A DNA stretch of 64,000 nucleotides from an uncultured Lachnospiraceae bacterium (GCA_910579805.1 CAJTWM010000014.1:25976-89975), one strand, 5' to 3'; positions 9,287 to 18,675 are shown, counted from the stretch's first letter. Notes: a model not told the origin generated them from the letters alone. Made by a program: numbers and translations.

Positions 9287-9892
9287 ATGCGTGTGATTGG
9301 AATCACGGGAGGCATTGGAGCCGGAAAAACGGCGGTGCTTTCCTATATAAGAGAAAAATATAACTGCCGTGTTCTTTTGGCAGACGAAGTAGGACATCTT
9401 GTAAAACAGCCGGGACAGCCGGGGTATGAAAGTTTGGTGAAGCTTCTTGGAAACGAAATTCTCCGGCCGGACAAAACGATTGATAAGGCGAAGATGGCGG
9501 ATAAGATCTTTAAAGAGGAGTCTTTACTGAAACGGGTCAACGCATTACTGCATCCCGCCATAGAACGCTATATCATAGAGGAAATAGAAAAAGAAAAGGC
9601 CTCGGACAGTCTGGCTTTCTTTTTTGTGGAGGCGGCGCTTCTTTTGGACAGCGGTCTGAAAGAGAAAGCCGAAGAAATTTGGTATATCCACGCAGACGAG
9701 CGGATACGCAGGGAGCGGCTGAAATCATCAAGAAATTATACGGATGAAAAAATCAATGAGATCATGCGTATGCAAAGAACGGAAGAGGAATTTAAAAAAG
9801 AGAGCGGCGTTATCATTTATAACGACGAGGATTTTGAAGTTACAAAGAAACAAATTGATGAAAAACTGGGGGATCACCTGTGGCGGAATTAA
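9287..9892 (+). CDS. coaE: Dephospho-CoA kinase
   Basis: 201 residues from ATG 9287. This start is preferred over an in-frame ATG at 9245 because GGAGAGG (9274-9280) lies six bases before 9287 and nothing similar precedes 9245. It catalyses the last step of coenzyme A synthesis, phosphorylation of the ribose 3'-hydroxyl. The P-loop GITGGIGAGKT is at residues 4-14, DEVGH follows near residue 33, and the lid region IRRERLKSSR is present. The polA-coaE order is common in Bacillota. Its last 13 bases overlap the start of the FtsA-like gene. Confidence 0.95.
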   Translation: MRVIGITGGIGAGKTAVLSYIREKYNCRVLLADEVGHLVKQPGQPGYESLVKLLGNEILRPDKTIDKAKMADKIFKEESLLKRVNALLHPAIERYIIEEIEKEKASDSLAFFFVEAALLLDSGLKEKAEEIWYIHADERIRRERLKSSRNYTDEKINEIMRMQRTEEEFKKESGVIIYNDEDFEVTKKQIDEKLGDHLWRN

Positions 9893-12075
9893 AAAGATAT
9901 TTGGAAAAACCGGTATTTGGGCTTGACATTGGGACAAGAAGCATTGTAGGAACGGTAGGGTATCTAAAAAACGATACTTTTATCGTTCTGGCACAGCGGG
10001 TAAAAGAGCATGAAACAAGGGCTATGTTAGACGGTCAGATCCATGATATAAAAAAGGTAGGCGCTGCAATCGAACAGGTAAAAAAAGAATTGGAAGAGGC
10101 GCTTTCCATGGAATTGGAAAATGTCTGTATTGCGGCGGCAGGACGTGTGTTAAGGACTGTTACGATCAATGTGGAGCAGGAGTTCCAGACAGAGAGATCC
10201 GTGACGGAGGAGGATGTTTATGCGCTTGCTTCTTTGGGGGTAGAAAAGGCGTACGAAGAGTTTTTAAAGAATCATGAAGAATATGACATGAAGTTTTACT
10301 GTGTCGGCTATTCCGTGATCCATTATTATATGAATCATTACCAGATCGGGAATCTGGAGGGACATAAGGCGAGAGTGATCGGCGCGGACATGATCGCTAC
10401 TTTTTTGCCGGACGACGTAGTGGACGGGCTTTATAAAGCGGTGGAATATGCAGGGCTTCAGGTAGTAAACCTGACATTGGAGCCTATTGCCGCCATACAG
10501 GTCGCCATACCGGAGATGTATCGTATGCTGAATATGGCGCTGGTGGACGTGGGCGCAGGAACTTCCGATATTTCCATTACAAAGGACGGCAGCATCGTTG
10601 CATACGGTATGATCCCGACAGCGGGAGACAGCCTGACGGAAACGATCGCAAGGCACTGCCTTGTAGATTTTCAGACAGCGGAAACGATCAAAAGGAGCGC
10701 TACGGAAAAAGACAGCGTTTCCTATAGGGACATTATGGGGATAGAACAGGTCATTACGGCGGAGGAGATCTTAAAAGTGGCAGAACCGGAGATCCTTGCC
10801 ATGACAAAGCAGGTATCCGATAAAATAAAAGAATTGAACGGTGGGAAACCGGTCAGCGCGGTATTTGTTGTGGGAGGCGGCGGAAAAATCCCTACTTATA
10901 CGGACAGGCTTGCAGAGGAATTGGGAATTCAGGTACAGAGAGTCGCGGTCCGTGGGGAAGAGGTCATGCAGAAAATCACTTTCTGCGAGGAGGATGCAAG
11001 AAAGGATTCTTTACTGGTGACGCCTATCGGTATCTGCTTAAGCTATTATGAGCAGAGCAATAATTTTATCTTTGTAACATTTAACGAAGAGCGGATCAAA
11101 CTCTATGACAACAGTAAGCTTGCGGTAGTGGATGCGGCAATGCAGGCAGGTTTTCCCAATGACGGTCTTTTCCCGAAGAGAGGAAAGGAACTGAATTACA
11201 CGGTGAACGGAACGGCAAGACTGCTGAGAGGAGAGTTGGGAGAAGCAGCACAGATCCTTGTGAACGGAACGGAAGCGGATATCCATACAAGGATCGCGGC
11301 TAACGATATGATTCAGGTGAAAGAATCCACAGCGGGCGCCGCCGCCTCTTTGGAACTGCAGCAAATTCCTGAATTTGCCGGCAGACTGAATATTTTTGTC
11401 AATGAAAGACAAGTGGAACTGCCGGTGTTTGCAAGTGTAAACGGCGCGCTCCAATCAGGGTTTTATGATATACGCGATCAAGACAAAATCGAAATGCTGA
11501 ATTTTTATACAGTAGGGCAGATCATCGAATTTATGGATGTTATCTTAGAACCGGAAATGAATATTTATGTAAATAATAAAGTGGCCGACAGGGATACAAA
11601 GGTATACGAGAATTTTTCCGTGATCTGGACAATGGAAGAATTAAATCTGTCGGAAGTGATAGAAGAGGTCAAAGAGGCGGCAAAACGCGGCGAGTTTTAT
11701 GAAACCGCATATGAAGATCCGTTACATGAAGACTTTTCCTATGAGGAAACTGTTTACGGAGAGGAATCCGGATACGGCGAAGGGGCGGAGGAAGAACCGG
11801 AAAGGGAGGAGCCGGCTGACGGAGACGTTACGGAAAATGAGGCAGAAAAAGCGCCGGAAGCCTTTTTTACAGAAATGACTATTATAGTCAATAAAAGCCC
11901 GATCACTTTAAAAGGAAAAGAACATTATATTTTTGTAGATATTTTTGATTATATCGATATCGACCTTTCAAAGCCTCAGGGCAGCACCATCGTAACAGAG
12001 ATCAACGGAAGAACGGCGCAATACATGGAGGCGCTGCATGACGGAGACGTAATAGAAGTATATTGGAGGAAATGA
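9880..12075 (+). CDS. Large FtsA-like actin-fold ATPase
   Basis: 731 residues from a GTG start with a GGGGGA ribosome site, overlapping coaE by 13 bases. The first 400 residues or so resemble FtsA/PilM-type actin-fold proteins: FGLDIGTRSIVG (phosphate 1), LVDVGAGTSDISI (phosphate 2) and VFVVGGGGKIPTYTDRL (adenosine motif). The protein is much longer than classical FtsA (about 420 residues). It has a beta-rich middle, an acidic low-complexity linker (about residues 615-660) and a C-terminal domain (from TEMTIIVNKSPITLKG) that looks like a small beta-grasp fold. It lacks an obvious membrane-targeting amphipathic C-terminal helix. A role in cell division or envelope assembly is inferred; the exact function is not known to me. 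Confidence 0.8.
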   Translation: MAELKRYLEKPVFGLDIGTRSIVGTVGYLKNDTFIVLAQRVKEHETRAMLDGQIHDIKKVGAAIEQVKKELEEALSMELENVCIAAAGRVLRTVTINVEQEFQTERSVTEEDVYALASLGVEKAYEEFLKNHEEYDMKFYCVGYSVIHYYMNHYQIGNLEGHKARVIGADMIATFLPDDVVDGLYKAVEYAGLQVVNLTLEPIAAIQVAIPEMYRMLNMALVDVGAGTSDISITKDGSIVAYGMIPTAGDSLTETIARHCLVDFQTAETIKRSATEKDSVSYRDIMGIEQVITAEEILKVAEPEILAMTKQVSDKIKELNGGKPVSAVFVVGGGGKIPTYTDRLAEELGIQVQRVAVRGEEVMQKITFCEEDARKDSLLVTPIGICLSYYEQSNNFIFVTFNEERIKLYDNSKLAVVDAAMQAGFPNDGLFPKRGKELNYTVNGTARLLRGELGEAAQILVNGTEADIHTRIAANDMIQVKESTAGAAASLELQQIPEFAGRLNIFVNERQVELPVFASVNGALQSGFYDIRDQDKIEMLNFYTVGQIIEFMDVILEPEMNIYVNNKVADRDTKVYENFSVIWTMEELNLSEVIEEVKEAAKRGEFYETAYEDPLHEDFSYEETVYGEESGYGEGAEEEPEREEPADGDVTENEAEKAPEAFFTEMTIIVNKSPITLKGKEHYIFVDIFDYIDIDLSKPQGSTIVTEINGRTAQYMEALHDGDVIEVYWRK

Positions 12076-12078
12076 CGG

Positions 12079-12879
12079 ATGAGATTGTGCAGTATAGCCA
12101 GCGGCAGCAGCGGAAACTGTATTTATGTAGGTACCGGAGCGACCCACATTCTTGTGGATGTGGGAATAAGCGGAAAGAGAACGGAACAGGGGTTAAATAC
12201 GCTCGGACTAACCTGCCGGGATCTGGACGGGATCTTTATTACGCACGAGCATATGGATCATATCAGCGGTCTTGGAGTGATTGCAAGAAAATATCAAGTG
12301 CCGATTTATGCGACAAAGGGAACGATAGCGGCAATCAAGAAGGCGGGTACGGTAGGCCCGATCGACGACAGTCTGTTTCAGACGATCAACGCGGAGGAAA
12401 AGCTGATCGTAAAAGATATGACGTTAAACCCTATGACGATCTCCCATGATGCGGCGGAACCGGTGGCATACCGGATCAGTTACGGGAGAAAAAAGATTGC
12501 GGTGATCACGGATCTGGGAAATTATAACGACTATACGGTGGAATGTTTGAAAGGGATGGACGCTCTTTTGTTAGAGGCGAACCACGATGTAAACATGCTT
12601 CAGGTAGGCCCTTATCCGTATTACTTAAAGCAGCGTATTTTGGGAAACAGGGGACATTTGTCCAACGAACTTTCGGGAAGGCTATTAAGCAGGCTGCTGC
12701 ACGATAAAATGCAGGCAGTAGTGCTGGGGCATCTGAGTAAGGAAAATAACCTGCCGGAGCTTGCTTACGAGACGGTCCGTTTGGAAATTACCATGGCGGA
12801 TAATGAATATAAGGCGGCAGATTTCCCGATCACCGTGGCAAAGAGAAGCGAGGTTTCTCAAGTAGTACATATTGCTTAA
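12079..12879 (+). CDS. walJ: WalJ/YycJ-type metallo-beta-lactamase-fold hydrolase
   Basis: 266 residues. The sequence begins with CSIASGSSGNC and carries the metal site THEHMDH (about residues 54-60), with further histidines at SHDAAEP and GHLS, as in YycJ/WalJ. In Bacillus this family is linked to coordination of replication with cell division, and related proteins show nuclease-like features. The start is three bases after the FtsA-like stop with a GGAGG site. Unlike in Bacillus, it is not beside walRK here. A 180-base structured leader follows. Confidence 0.9.
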   Translation: MRLCSIASGSSGNCIYVGTGATHILVDVGISGKRTEQGLNTLGLTCRDLDGIFITHEHMDHISGLGVIARKYQVPIYATKGTIAAIKKAGTVGPIDDSLFQTINAEEKLIVKDMTLNPMTISHDAAEPVAYRISYGRKKIAVITDLGNYNDYTVECLKGMDALLLEANHDVNMLQVGPYPYYLKQRILGNRGHLSNELSGRLLSRLLHDKMQAVVLGHLSKENNLPELAYETVRLEITMADNEYKAADFPITVAKRSEVSQVVHIA

Positions 12880-12930
12880 AAAAATTTATGCCTGCGCCTA
12901 AATTTCCGGGTTGCAGCAAAAATGGAGAGA

Positions 12931-13054
12931 AGGTTGAAAAATCACACCGATGTGCTGATTTTTCAACTACGAGTTTGTGCCGGAGCCACAAACTCAAAAT
13001 TGCAGAGCCAAATTTGGCTCGCGGCCTTCGCAAAAAACTGCTCCGGCATGGAGG
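12931..13054 (+). promoter_or_regulatory. Structured leader with possible pseudoknot before the ACT gene
   Basis: Three perfect or near-perfect hairpins occur in series. P1 pairs 12933-12944 with 12956-12967 (12 bp) with a short inner CAC/GTG stem. P2 pairs GAGTTTGTG (12971-12979) with CACAAACTC (12987-12995) around a 7-base loop CCGGAGC. P3 is the palindrome GAGCCAAATTTGGCTC (13005-13020). The P2 loop is exactly complementary to GCTCCGG (13040-13046), which ends four bases before the GGAGG ribosome site (13050-13054). An alternative 10-bp stem, GTGCCGGAGC with GCTCCGGCAT, would break P2. This is the layout of a translational switch; the ligand is unknown and there is no match to a riboswitch class I know. 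Confidence 0.6.
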
Positions 13055-13059
13055 TAAAT

Positions 13060-13332
13060 ATGAAAAAAACAATTATTACCGTAGTAGGAAAGGATACAGT
13101 TGGAATCATAGCAAAAGTATGTTCCTATCTGGCAGAAAACAAGATCAATATTTTGGATATTTCACAGACGATCGTCCAAGGGTATTTTAATATGATGATG
13201 ATAGTGGATACGAATGAGACGGAAAAAGCGTTCGGAGAGATGGCGGACGAGATGGATACATTGGGAGAAAGTATCGGCGTTATCATCAAATGCCAGAAAG
13301 AAGAAATTTTTGACCAGATGCACAGAATCTGA
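13060..13332 (+). CDS. ACT-domain protein, UPF0237 family
   Basis: 90 residues from ATG 13060, five bases after a perfect GGAGG. The frame is open further upstream, but that part runs through hairpins and has no ribosome site. The whole protein is one ACT fold (KKTIITVVGKDTVGIIAKVCSYLAE...NILDISQTIVQGYFNMMMIVD), a small regulatory domain that usually binds amino acids or other small ligands. Family length is about 90. It pairs with the UPF0210 gene 57 bases downstream, an arrangement common in Bacillota, and its leader is unusually structured. Biochemical role unknown; a ligand-sensing partner of the downstream protein is inferred. Confidence 0.9.
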   Translation: MKKTIITVVGKDTVGIIAKVCSYLAENKINILDISQTIVQGYFNMMMIVDTNETEKAFGEMADEMDTLGESIGVIIKCQKEEIFDQMHRI

Positions 13333-13389
13333 TCTTCACGCCTTTACGTCGTGGAATTGGGTCCGCCAAAGCGGAAGATGGGAGCAGGA

Positions 13390-14754
13390 ATGATTAATTT
13401 ATATGAAGTGACTGAAACAAATAAAATGATCGAAGAGGAAAATCTGGACGTCAGAACGATCACGCTCGGCATCAGCCTGTTAGACTGTATTGATTCCGAC
13501 CTGAAAATAGTAAATGAAAAGATCTATCAGAAAATTTATCATGCGGCCAAAGATTTGGTGAAGACCGGTGAAGAGATCTCCAAAGAATACGGGATTCCTA
13601 TTGTCAATAAAAGAATTTCCGTAACGCCTGTGTCGCTTGTGGGGGGCGCGGCATGTAAAACGGAAGAAGACTTCGTAGGGATCGCAAAGACGCTTGATAA
13701 GGTGGCGCATGAAGTCGGGGTAAACTTCATCGGAGGATATTCGGCGCTGGTATCCAAAGGGATGTCAAGGGCAGACGAACTTTTGATCCGTTCCATCCCG
13801 AAAGCGTTGTCTGTTACGGAAAGAGTATGCAGCTCGGTGAATGTGGGTTCTACAAAAACCGGCATCAATATGGACGCCGTAAAATTGATGGGAGAAATGA
13901 TCGTAAAGACTGCCGAATTTACGAAAGAAGCGGATTCTTTAGGATGTGCAAAGCTGGTAGTATTCTGTAATGCGCCGGACGACAATCCCTTTATGGCGGG
14001 TGCTTTTCACGGCGTAACGGAAGCGGACAGGATCATCAATGTAGGAGTCAGCGGACCGGGAGTGGTGAAAACGGCGCTGGAACAGGTGCGGGGCAGGAAT
14101 TTTGAAGTTTTGTGCGAGACAATCAAAAAGACTGCTTTTAAAGTAACGAGGGTAGGACAGTTAGTGGCCAAAGAAGCTTCCAAAAGGCTGGGAGTCCCCT
14201 TTGGCATTGTGGATCTGTCGTTGGCTCCGACGCCGGCAATCGGGGATTCAGTGGCGGACATTTTATGTGAGATCGGTTTGGAACATGCGGGAGCGCCGGG
14301 AACTACAGCTGCCCTTGCCCTGTTAAACGATCAGGTGAAAAAGGGCGGCGTCATGGCTTCTTCTTATGTAGGGGGACTGAGCGGTGCGTTTATTCCGGTC
14401 AGCGAAGATCAGGGGATGATCGACGCCGTTACGGCAGGGGCCCTGTCTTTGGAAAAGTTGGAGGCCATGACCTGCGTATGTTCGGTAGGACTGGATATGA
14501 TCGCAATTCCGGGAGATACGAAAGCGTCAACGATCTCAGGCATTATTGCGGATGAAATGGCGATCGGTATGATCAACCAAAAGACGACGGCCGTAAGGCT
14601 GATACCGGTGATAGGAAAAGGGGTAGGTGAAACGGTTGAATTTGGAGGACTTTTGGGCTATGCGCCTATTATGCCCGTCAATCCGTTTTCCTGCGACGCA
14701 TTTGTAAACAGGGGCGGACGCATTCCCGCGCCGATTCACAGCTTTAAAAATTAA
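13390..14754 (+). CDS. UPF0210 (DUF711, PFL-like) protein
   Basis: 454 residues from ATG 13390, which has GGGAG just upstream; an in-frame start at 13351 would add 13 residues without a ribosome site and would exceed the usual family length of about 450. The family has a fold related to glycyl-radical (pyruvate formate-lyase) enzymes but lacks the glycyl-radical signature, and no catalytic activity is established. Recognisable blocks are NKRISVTPVSLVGG, FIGGYSALVSKGMS, LGVPFGIVDLSLAPTPAIGDS and the end MPVNPFSCDAFVNRGGRIPAP. A small hairpin TCCGCCAAAGCGGA lies four bases before the ribosome site. It is probably co-transcribed with the ACT protein. Confidence 0.93.
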   Translation: MINLYEVTETNKMIEEENLDVRTITLGISLLDCIDSDLKIVNEKIYQKIYHAAKDLVKTGEEISKEYGIPIVNKRISVTPVSLVGGAACKTEEDFVGIAKTLDKVAHEVGVNFIGGYSALVSKGMSRADELLIRSIPKALSVTERVCSSVNVGSTKTGINMDAVKLMGEMIVKTAEFTKEADSLGCAKLVVFCNAPDDNPFMAGAFHGVTEADRIINVGVSGPGVVKTALEQVRGRNFEVLCETIKKTAFKVTRVGQLVAKEASKRLGVPFGIVDLSLAPTPAIGDSVADILCEIGLEHAGAPGTTAALALLNDQVKKGGVMASSYVGGLSGAFIPVSEDQGMIDAVTAGALSLEKLEAMTCVCSVGLDMIAIPGDTKASTISGIIADEMAIGMINQKTTAVRLIPVIGKGVGETVEFGGLLGYAPIMPVNPFSCDAFVNRGGRIPAPIHSFKN

Positions 14755-14772
14755 TAGAAGGGGTGTGGCTGT

Positions 14773-16569
14773 ATGGATTTTAATGGGGTATATCATAGGG
14801 CGAACGATAATTACTGTTATGCGCTGGACGAGAACCGGCTGATCGTCAATATCAAAACAGGTTATGATGTGAAAGCTGTCAATATTTATCAGGGAGATCC
14901 GTTTAAATCGGGAATTTTAGGCGGCGCGGAAGGCTGGGAAGGCGAATGCGTAAACATTGCTTTTAAGAAGCGGCTGAAAAACCAGATCTGGTGGACGACG
15001 ACTTTGGAACCGGAATTTAAGCGTTTGAAATACTATTTTGAACTGATCACGGATACGGAGAAATGGTATTATTTTGAAGACGGTTTTTTGAGTGAAACGC
15101 AGATGCACTTAGAGGGCAGGAGTAAGCAGTGCTTTGTCATGCCGTGGATGAATGCCAGCGATATTGCAAGGACGCCCGCATGGGTAAACGATACTGTCTG
15201 GTATCAGATTTTTCCGGAACGTTTTTATAACGGGGACGAAAGCTTAAATCCTGAAAATACATTGCCGTGGAGAGAAGACGGATATGTGAGCAATGCCGAG
15301 TTCTTTGGCGGGGACATTCCGGGGATCATAAAGAAACTGGATTATTTGAAAGATCTGGGGATCACGGGGATCTATCTGACGCCGGTTAATGAATCGCCCT
15401 CCAGCCATAAATATGATACTACCGATTACTTTAAGATCGATCCTCATTTTGGAACGGAAGAGGATTTCAAAAAGCTGGTAGAGCAGGCCCACGAAAAGGG
15501 AATCCGTATTATGGTCGACTGTGTATTTAATCATAGCGGCGAGCAGTTCGCACCATGGCAGGATGTGATAAAGAACGGCGAGAAATCCCAATATTTTGAT
15601 TGGTTTATGGTAAACGAATGGCCATTTGAAAAAGGGGCGGCAAAGAAAAAGCAATATTATACGTTTGCTTTTTTCGATGAAATGCCTAAATTGAATACGA
15701 ACAATGCGGAAGTCAGGAATTACTTTTTGGATGTTTGTACGAAGTGGGTCAAGGAGTATAAAGTGGATGGGCTGCGGTTTGATGTAGCTAACGAGATTTC
15801 CCATACATTTTGTAAAGAGTTAAGGAGCAGGATGAAAGCCATCAATCCGGAGATCTATATCCTTGGCGAGATCTGGCACGACGCAATGGGATGGCTGCGG
15901 GGAGACGAATTTGACGCGGTCATGAACTATCCTTTAGGTCAAAGCATCAAAGATTTCTGGATCGATAAATCTTTGACGGGAGAAGATTTTGAGTATACGG
16001 TAAACCGGTGTTATACGGGATATATGCAGCAGACGAACGACGTACTGTTTAATCTTTTGGATTCCCACGATACCAAAAGGCTGCGTTCCGAAGTGCGCAG
16101 TTTGGATGAATTTTACCAGCAGCTTGCGGTACTTTTTGCCATGCCGGGAAGCCCGTGCATCTATTATGGTACGGAGATCGCCATGGAGGGCGGACACGAT
16201 CCCGACTGCCGCAGATGTATGCCTTGGGGCAAGATTGAGTCGGGCGAATATAAGCATCGGATCGTGCTGGTCAGACAGCTCATCCATCTTAGAAAAACAG
16301 AACCGCTGTTAAAGAGCAGGAATTTCCATTTTCCGGATACTTATGACAATCCAAGAGTCATCCATTTTACAAAGGTAGGATGGGTAGACAATTTTATTGA
16401 TGTTATTATTAACTGCTCCGATGAGGAAATCGAACTTTCCGAGGACGGTGAAGTTTTATTTGAAAGATATCTGGAAGACGGAAAGCTGTTAAAAAACGGC
16501 ATTTTATTCAGACGGATCAGTAGCCTTGGCGATGATAAACAGGAAAAGGCGGAAACAATCAGTAGATAA
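14773..16569 (+). CDS. GH13 alpha-glycosidase (neopullulanase/maltogenic amylase type)
   Basis: 598 residues, no signal peptide, so cytoplasmic. An N-terminal beta domain of about 125 residues (CBM34-like) precedes the (beta/alpha)8 barrel. GH13 motifs are present: DCVFNHSG; GLRFDVANE with the nucleophile Asp337; GEIWHD with the acid/base Glu366; and LLDSHDTKR with Asp433. The motif composition fits enzymes that hydrolyse maltodextrins or cyclodextrins taken up by the cell. No sugar transporter or regulator is adjacent, so substrate and regulation cannot be read from context. It follows the UPF0210 gene by 18 bases. Confidence 0.92.
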   Translation: MDFNGVYHRANDNYCYALDENRLIVNIKTGYDVKAVNIYQGDPFKSGILGGAEGWEGECVNIAFKKRLKNQIWWTTTLEPEFKRLKYYFELITDTEKWYYFEDGFLSETQMHLEGRSKQCFVMPWMNASDIARTPAWVNDTVWYQIFPERFYNGDESLNPENTLPWREDGYVSNAEFFGGDIPGIIKKLDYLKDLGITGIYLTPVNESPSSHKYDTTDYFKIDPHFGTEEDFKKLVEQAHEKGIRIMVDCVFNHSGEQFAPWQDVIKNGEKSQYFDWFMVNEWPFEKGAAKKKQYYTFAFFDEMPKLNTNNAEVRNYFLDVCTKWVKEYKVDGLRFDVANEISHTFCKELRSRMKAINPEIYILGEIWHDAMGWLRGDEFDAVMNYPLGQSIKDFWIDKSLTGEDFEYTVNRCYTGYMQQTNDVLFNLLDSHDTKRLRSEVRSLDEFYQQLAVLFAMPGSPCIYYGTEIAMEGGHDPDCRRCMPWGKIESGEYKHRIVLVRQLIHLRKTEPLLKSRNFHFPDTYDNPRVIHFTKVGWVDNFIDVIINCSDEEIELSEDGEVLFERYLEDGKLLKNGILFRRISSLGDDKQEKAETISR

Positions 16570-16653
16570 AACAAGGGAAAAGCAAAAGATAAGAATGAAG
16601 TTAAGCGATAGAAGAAAATTGCCCCGCTTAAGAAACGGGAATGGAGGATGAAA

Positions 16654-17466
16654 ATGGCAGAACAATTTGGCAGTACCAGAGACTATGTGGCTTCTGAGGA
16701 ATTGATGGCGAGCGTCAATATTGCGGTAGCTTTAAAAAAGCCTTTGCTGATCAAAGGCGAACCGGGGACAGGGAAGACCATGCTGGCGCAGGCCGTGGCA
16801 AATTCCATGGGGAAACGGCTGATCATTTGGAATATCAAGTCTACGACGAAAGCGCAGGAAGGGCTTTATACTTATGATACGATACAGCGTCTTTATGACG
16901 GACAGTTCGGAGAAGAGGGTGTAGACGATATTGCAAGATATATTAAACTGGGAAAGCTGGGCGAGGCTTTCGAAGCCGAAGAGCAGGTAGTGCTGCTGAT
17001 TGATGAGATCGATAAAGCGGATCTGGAATTTCCGAACGATCTTCTTTGGGAACTGGATCAGATGGAGTTTTATATCCATGAAACGAAAAGAACCGTAAAG
17101 GCAAAGCACAGGCCCATCGTGATCATCACTTCCAATGCGGAGAAAGAGCTGCCGGACGCTTTCCTTAGAAGATGTATCTTTCATTATATTGATTTCCCGG
17201 ATAAAGAGCTTATGGAAGAGATCGTAAAGACACATTTCCCGCAGGTAGAGGAAAACCTGATGAAGAACGCCATGGAGGTCTTTTATTGGATCAGGGATAT
17301 CAGGGACGTAAGAAAAAAACCGAGTACTTCCGAGCTGATTGACTGGATCAATGCGCTTCAGATCGGCGGGATACCGGCAGACAGACTGAAAAAGGAACTG
17401 CCGTTTTTAGGAGTAATGGTAAAAAAAGACGAAGATTTGGACTCTGTGAAAAAAAGGGTTGAGTAG
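16654..17466 (+). CDS. MoxR-family AAA+ ATPase
   Basis: 270 residues from ATG 16654, six bases after GGAGG; the in-frame ATG at 16648 touches the GGAGG directly and is unlikely. Walker A is GEPGTGKTM (about residues 35-43), Walker B is LLIDEIDKAD and sensor 1 is ITSNAEKELPDAFLRR. MoxR ATPases act with von Willebrand A proteins to remodel or load metal centres into target proteins, and the VWA gene lies four bases downstream. The client protein is not evident here. A weak inverted repeat (TTAAGCG at 16601, CGCTTAA at 16625) lies in the leader. Confidence 0.92.
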   Translation: MAEQFGSTRDYVASEELMASVNIAVALKKPLLIKGEPGTGKTMLAQAVANSMGKRLIIWNIKSTTKAQEGLYTYDTIQRLYDGQFGEEGVDDIARYIKLGKLGEAFEAEEQVVLLIDEIDKADLEFPNDLLWELDQMEFYIHETKRTVKAKHRPIVIITSNAEKELPDAFLRRCIFHYIDFPDKELMEEIVKTHFPQVEENLMKNAMEVFYWIRDIRDVRKKPSTSELIDWINALQIGGIPADRLKKELPFLGVMVKKDEDLDSVKKRVE

Positions 17467-17469
17467 CCT

Positions 17470-18675
17470 ATGTTTAGTAAATTTTTTTATACCTTGAAAG
17501 AATTTGGTCTGAATATTACGCTCAGCGAGTGGCTGACTCTGCAGGAGGCTTTGGATAAGGGACTGTGCGAGAGCAGCCTTACCGCATTTTACTATATGGC
17601 AAGAGCGATTCTGGTAAAAAGCGAAACGGAGTATGACAAATTCGACATGGCGTTCGAAAGAGATTTTAAAGCAATACAGCACGAGCCGGAGCTGACAAAG
17701 CAAATGCTGCGGTGGCTGGATAAATCGGATGAAGAACCGGATGAACGGCTGAGTAACGAGGAACGTTACTGGCTGAGTAATGAAGAAACGCTGATAGAAA
17801 AAGAAGATATCGAGCAGAAATTTAAAGAACGCTTAAAAGATCAGGACAGCGAACATAACGGGGGCAGTTACTGGATCGGTACGATGGGAAAAACGTCTTT
17901 TGGAAATACGGGCGGAAATGTGGGCGGTGTGCGCGTAGGCGGAAAGACCGGTTTTCAGTCGGCATTTGCTGTTGTGGGAGAGAGAAAATACAGGGATTTC
18001 AGGGACGATAAAGTATTGGATAACCGGCAGTTTCAAATGGCTCTTAGAAAACTGCGTCAATTTTCTACCAAACTGGATATCCCGAAAACGGAACTGGATA
18101 TCGATCAGACAATAGATAAGACCTGCAATAACGGGGGATGTCTGCAGATCGTGATGGAGAAGCCGAGAAAAAATGCGGTGAAGCTGTTGCTCTTAATGGA
18201 TTCGGGGGGGACTATGATCCCTTATAGCACGCTGTTAACAGAGCTGTTCCAGTCGGTGCATAAATCCAATCATTATAAAGACGTAAAGACTTATTTCTTC
18301 CATAATTGTATCTATTCCCATCTGTATAATACGCCGGAGTGCGAAAACGGGGACTGGATCGAAACGGAATGGATGTTCAGGAATCTGGACAGCGATTATA
18401 AGGTGATCGTCGTAGGAGATGCCGCCATGGCGCCTGAAGAATTGTATTCCGACAGCGGAAATTACAGAGGGCCGAACAACGGGCTTTCCGGAGAGGAATG
18501 GCTGCTGCAGTTAAAGAGACACTACAAGAAAATAGTCTGGCTCAACCCTAAAATGGCGCCGGGACATGCGCCGTGGCGGGAGGCGGAAACGGCAATCAAG
18601 GCGATCTTTCCTATGTATAAGCTGACGGTTGACGGTTTAAATCAGGCTATGGCAAAATTAATGGTTAACAAATGA
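17470..18675 (+). CDS. VWA-domain (CoxE-like) partner of the MoxR ATPase
   Basis: 401 residues. The N-terminal part is helical, the middle has a Gly-rich segment (GTMGKTSFGNTGGNVGGVRVGG), and the C-terminal part is a von Willebrand A domain from about residue 235. The metal-site loop reads MDSGGTM; the usual DxSxS is altered, as is common in this family, where DxGGSM-type loops occur. It follows the MoxR gene by three bases, so the two probably form a complex. The cell process served is unknown. Confidence 0.87.
   Translation: MFSKFFYTLKEFGLNITLSEWLTLQEALDKGLCESSLTAFYYMARAILVKSETEYDKFDMAFERDFKAIQHEPELTKQMLRWLDKSDEEPDERLSNEERYWLSNEETLIEKEDIEQKFKERLKDQDSEHNGGSYWIGTMGKTSFGNTGGNVGGVRVGGKTGFQSAFAVVGERKYRDFRDDKVLDNRQFQMALRKLRQFSTKLDIPKTELDIDQTIDKTCNNGGCLQIVMEKPRKNAVKLLLLMDSGGTMIPYSTLLTELFQSVHKSNHYKDVKTYFFHNCIYSHLYNTPECENGDWIETEWMFRNLDSDYKVIVVGDAAMAPEELYSDSGNYRGPNNGLSGEEWLLQLKRHYKKIVWLNPKMAPGHAPWREAETAIKAIFPMYKLTVDGLNQAMAKLMVNK

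Noticed and set aside
12888..13059. N-terminal extension of the ACT protein by reading through from 12922
   Set aside because: The added 46 codons run through hairpins, have no ribosome site, and would make the protein longer than its family. The GGAGG at 13050 fixes the start.
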